Positions 19,671 to 20,757 of a stretch of DNA of 20,757 nucleotides are shown in pieces; positions within the stretch are counted from its first letter, which is position 1; the number at the start of each line of letters is the position of its first letter. A program made the position numbers and the translations under genes. This DNA comes from Candidatus Diapherotrites archaeon CG08_land_8_20_14_0_20_34_12 (GTDB taxonomy: Archaea; Iainarchaeota; Iainarchaeia; Iainarchaeales; 0-14-0-20-34-12): contig PEXL01000025.1 in the NCBI GenBank assembly GCA_002779065.1, positions 1 to 20,757 on the forward strand. The letters run 5' to 3'. The notes under the pieces were generated by a model, which saw nothing but the letters and a program-made list of their open reading frames with translations, did no database searches and had not been told where the DNA came from.

Positions 19671-20288
19671 TTATTTCTCTTTCTTTTGCTCCTGCACTTT
19701 TCCATCTGATTTTATTTCTGGCCTGGCCTGTTTAGGGGCATTAGCGTCTCTTCTTGGCTGCTTCTGCATGGCTGCTTGTTTGTCTTTTGCCTGTTTTTCA
19801 GCCAACAATCTTCTCTTTTCAGCATCCTGCAAATCTTGCAATCTCTTTTCTGTGGCCAGCTTTACTTTATCAGCCACTATTTTCTTTACTTCATTTGATT
19901 TTTTAGTTAAGTATGAAACTCCCTTAGGGGTAATTACCCTTCCTTTCACTCCTTTTTTTATTAAACCTGCTTTTTCCAAATTTTGCAAACCTACGCGAAT
20001 AATCTTTCCTGAGGCTTTTCTGAATATTGGCGGCTTTACTCCTCTCCTTTTCTTTCCACCATAATAGGATCTTAGGCATCCTACGCCAACAACTTCTTCT
20101 TTGAAAACTCGGTAAAGCATAGAAGCCATTCTTACATAAAACCAATTTTCTTGGTCTGGCGCCCTTTCCTTATGTGAACCTGTTTTTACATATTCAACAA
20201 ATACTGGTTTTTCTATGTTAAATTTCTTTTCCAAATCTGAAGCAACTGCATCAATCAATTCCCTTGCAGGGACGTCATATACTGCCAT
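19671..20288 (-). CDS. rps19e: Ribosomal protein eS19 with a C-terminal extension
   Basis: A 205-residue small-subunit protein. Residues 1-145 match eS19: YDVPARELIDAVASDLEKKF, WFYVRMASMLYRVF, GVGCLRSYYGGKKRRGVKPP, KASGKIIRVGLQNLEKAGLI and GRVITPKGVSYL, a winged-helix fold that helps assemble the 40S-like subunit head. The family is about 150 residues long; here about 55 extra residues follow, rich in K, A, Q and E (KRRLLAEKQAKDKQAAMQKQ). The ATG at 20288 has GAGGTGG about five bases upstream on the minus strand. It heads the core operon; a CTATATAG box lies at 20360-20367. Confidence 0.95.
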   Translation of the reverse strand: MAVYDVPARELIDAVASDLEKKFNIEKPVFVEYVKTGSHKERAPDQENWFYVRMASMLYRVFKEEVVGVGCLRSYYGGKKRRGVKPPIFRKASGKIIRVGLQNLEKAGLIKKGVKGRVITPKGVSYLTKKSNEVKKIVADKVKLATEKRLQDLQDAEKRRLLAEKQAKDKQAAMQKQPRRDANAPKQARPEIKSDGKVQEQKKEK

Positions 20289-20390
20289 CTATTCCACCTC
20301 AACTCTTTTCAGAGCGTATTTTCTGCAGCCCTAAGGCTGGAGATTCTTAAAAACAGAATCTATATAGGAAGAAATTATCCAGTATAAGGT
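20289..20390 (-). promoter_or_regulatory. Leader and promoter of the eS19 operon
   Basis: A strong GAGGTGG ribosome binding site is next to the eS19 start. A small perfect hairpin, CAGCC-CTAA-GGCTG (plus-strand 20326-20339), lies about 40 bases upstream, and the palindromic TATA-like CTATATAG is at 20360-20367. Transcription would start near the hairpin. Leader-based control is possible but not shown. Confidence 0.45.
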
Positions 20391-20516
20391 TTAAAAAGGT
20401 ATTTGGGGGTTAAAGCCTTCTTCTGCATGCTGTTGCTCCAATATGCCTTCTTCTGTCTGCTTATCGGAATTCAGCATATTAGTAAGATATTTTTCTTTAT
20501 CCTTATTCAATCTCAT
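20391..20516 (-). CDS. Possible 41-residue protein
   Basis: A short frame reading MRLNKDKEKYLTNMLNSDKQ, then TEEGILEQQHAEEGFNPQIP and F. It is hydrophilic and charged, without membrane segment or metal motif, and ends with a PQIPF tail. There is no ribosome binding site, but AT-rich DNA (ATATATCTTTG and TTAAATTTATTAAAT, about 20530-20565) lies upstream at a distance that could give a leaderless mRNA. Composition is coding-like and the stop lies 24 bases before the eS19 TATA-like box, in the same direction. I do not recognise it. With so few codons, chance cannot be excluded. Confidence 0.35.
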   Translation of the reverse strand: MRLNKDKEKYLTNMLNSDKQTEEGILEQQHAEEGFNPQIPF

Positions 20517-20598
20517 TTTGCTTATTAGAAATTACATTTAATAAATTTAACAAAGATATATTTTGTAGGATTGTATAGAAAATATTTTTCTGCTACTC

Positions 20599-20757
20599 TT
20601 ACCCAGCCCAAGGGTTCCAAAAGCTTAATTGGCCTAAGCCCAGAAGAGCTTGTAATAATGACAATACTGCTAAATGCAAATGTGTTCCTGCAAAGCCAAA
20701 CTTTGCAAACCTAAAGCCAAACCGTTCCAGCTCAAGAAAACCATTCTTGCAGGCATT
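20599..20757 (-). CDS. Open frame cut by the window edge, uncertain
   Basis: On the minus strand a frame is open from the window edge for 52 codons to a stop at 20599-20601. It reads NGFLELERFGFRFAKFGFAG, then THLHLAVLSLLQALLGLGQL and SFWNPWAG. The repeated FGF and LL segments reflect a repeated TTTGGCTTTR-type DNA motif. It could be the end of a real gene or low-complexity DNA; the start lies outside the window. Confidence 0.25.
   Translation of the reverse strand, partial: NACKNGFLELERFGFRFAKFGFAGTHLHLAVLSLLQALLGLGQLSFWNPWAG

Noticed and set aside
19507..20064. Long plus-strand cysteine/serine-rich frame opposite PDCD5 and eS19
   Set aside because: The minus-strand genes are certain core proteins; this is a shadow frame.

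Overview
The window looks like the chromosome of a small-genome DPANN-type archaeon, most like the Woesearchaeota/Pacearchaeota group. That placement is inferred from the gene repertoire, not from a marker tree. Archaeal hallmarks are DnaG-like primase, Hjc resolvase, aIF6, prefoldin alpha, eL31, eL39, eS19, PDCD5, RNase P component 4, an A24 prepilin/preflagellin peptidase, SRP54/FtsY, and a tRNA-Gly with a canonical 37/38 bulge-helix-bulge intron. The DNA is AT-rich, genes are packed tightly, and many promoters look like short TATA-type promoters giving leaderless or short-leader mRNAs.

Layout. 1-779: a type II toxin-antitoxin-like pair (minus). 914-3066: hjc (minus), a DUF167 gene and dnaG (plus), with a dense set of nested palindromes just before dnaG. 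3188-5432: unassigned small and membrane proteins, tRNA-Val(TAC), tRNA-Gly(GCC), two divergent small ORFs sharing one AT-rich promoter element, and a structured non-coding stretch. 5433-7116: tmk followed by a multi-pass membrane protein (minus). 7228-7748: an unassigned basic protein split by a frameshift at an A7 run. 7871-8849: an HTH-LAGLIDADG protein whose last codons and stop lie inside the intron-containing tRNA-Gly(TCC). 8850-11767: accessory-looking DNA with two coupled membrane proteins, a broken double Lrp/AsnC regulator with a palindromic operator, and an AAA/DUF4143 ATPase. It ends at an orphan tRNA 3' fragment. 11821-13301: RNase P component 4, the A24 peptidase and a frameshifted lipoprotein. 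13327-20288: the conserved archaeal translation/secretion block, reading on the minus strand eS19, PDCD5, eL39, eL31, aIF6, prefoldin alpha, ftsY, then srp54. An alanine dehydrogenase gene sits on the opposite strand between ftsY and srp54. 20289-20757: a leader/promoter region, one possible 41-residue ORF and an open frame at the window edge.

The core block links ribosome biogenesis, nascent-chain folding and co-translational targeting. The parts most worth a second look are the endonuclease/tRNA overlap with the downstream tRNA scar, the palindrome cluster before dnaG, and three interrupted genes. Two of these are frameshifted at A7 runs, so real mutation, recoding and assembly error must be told apart.
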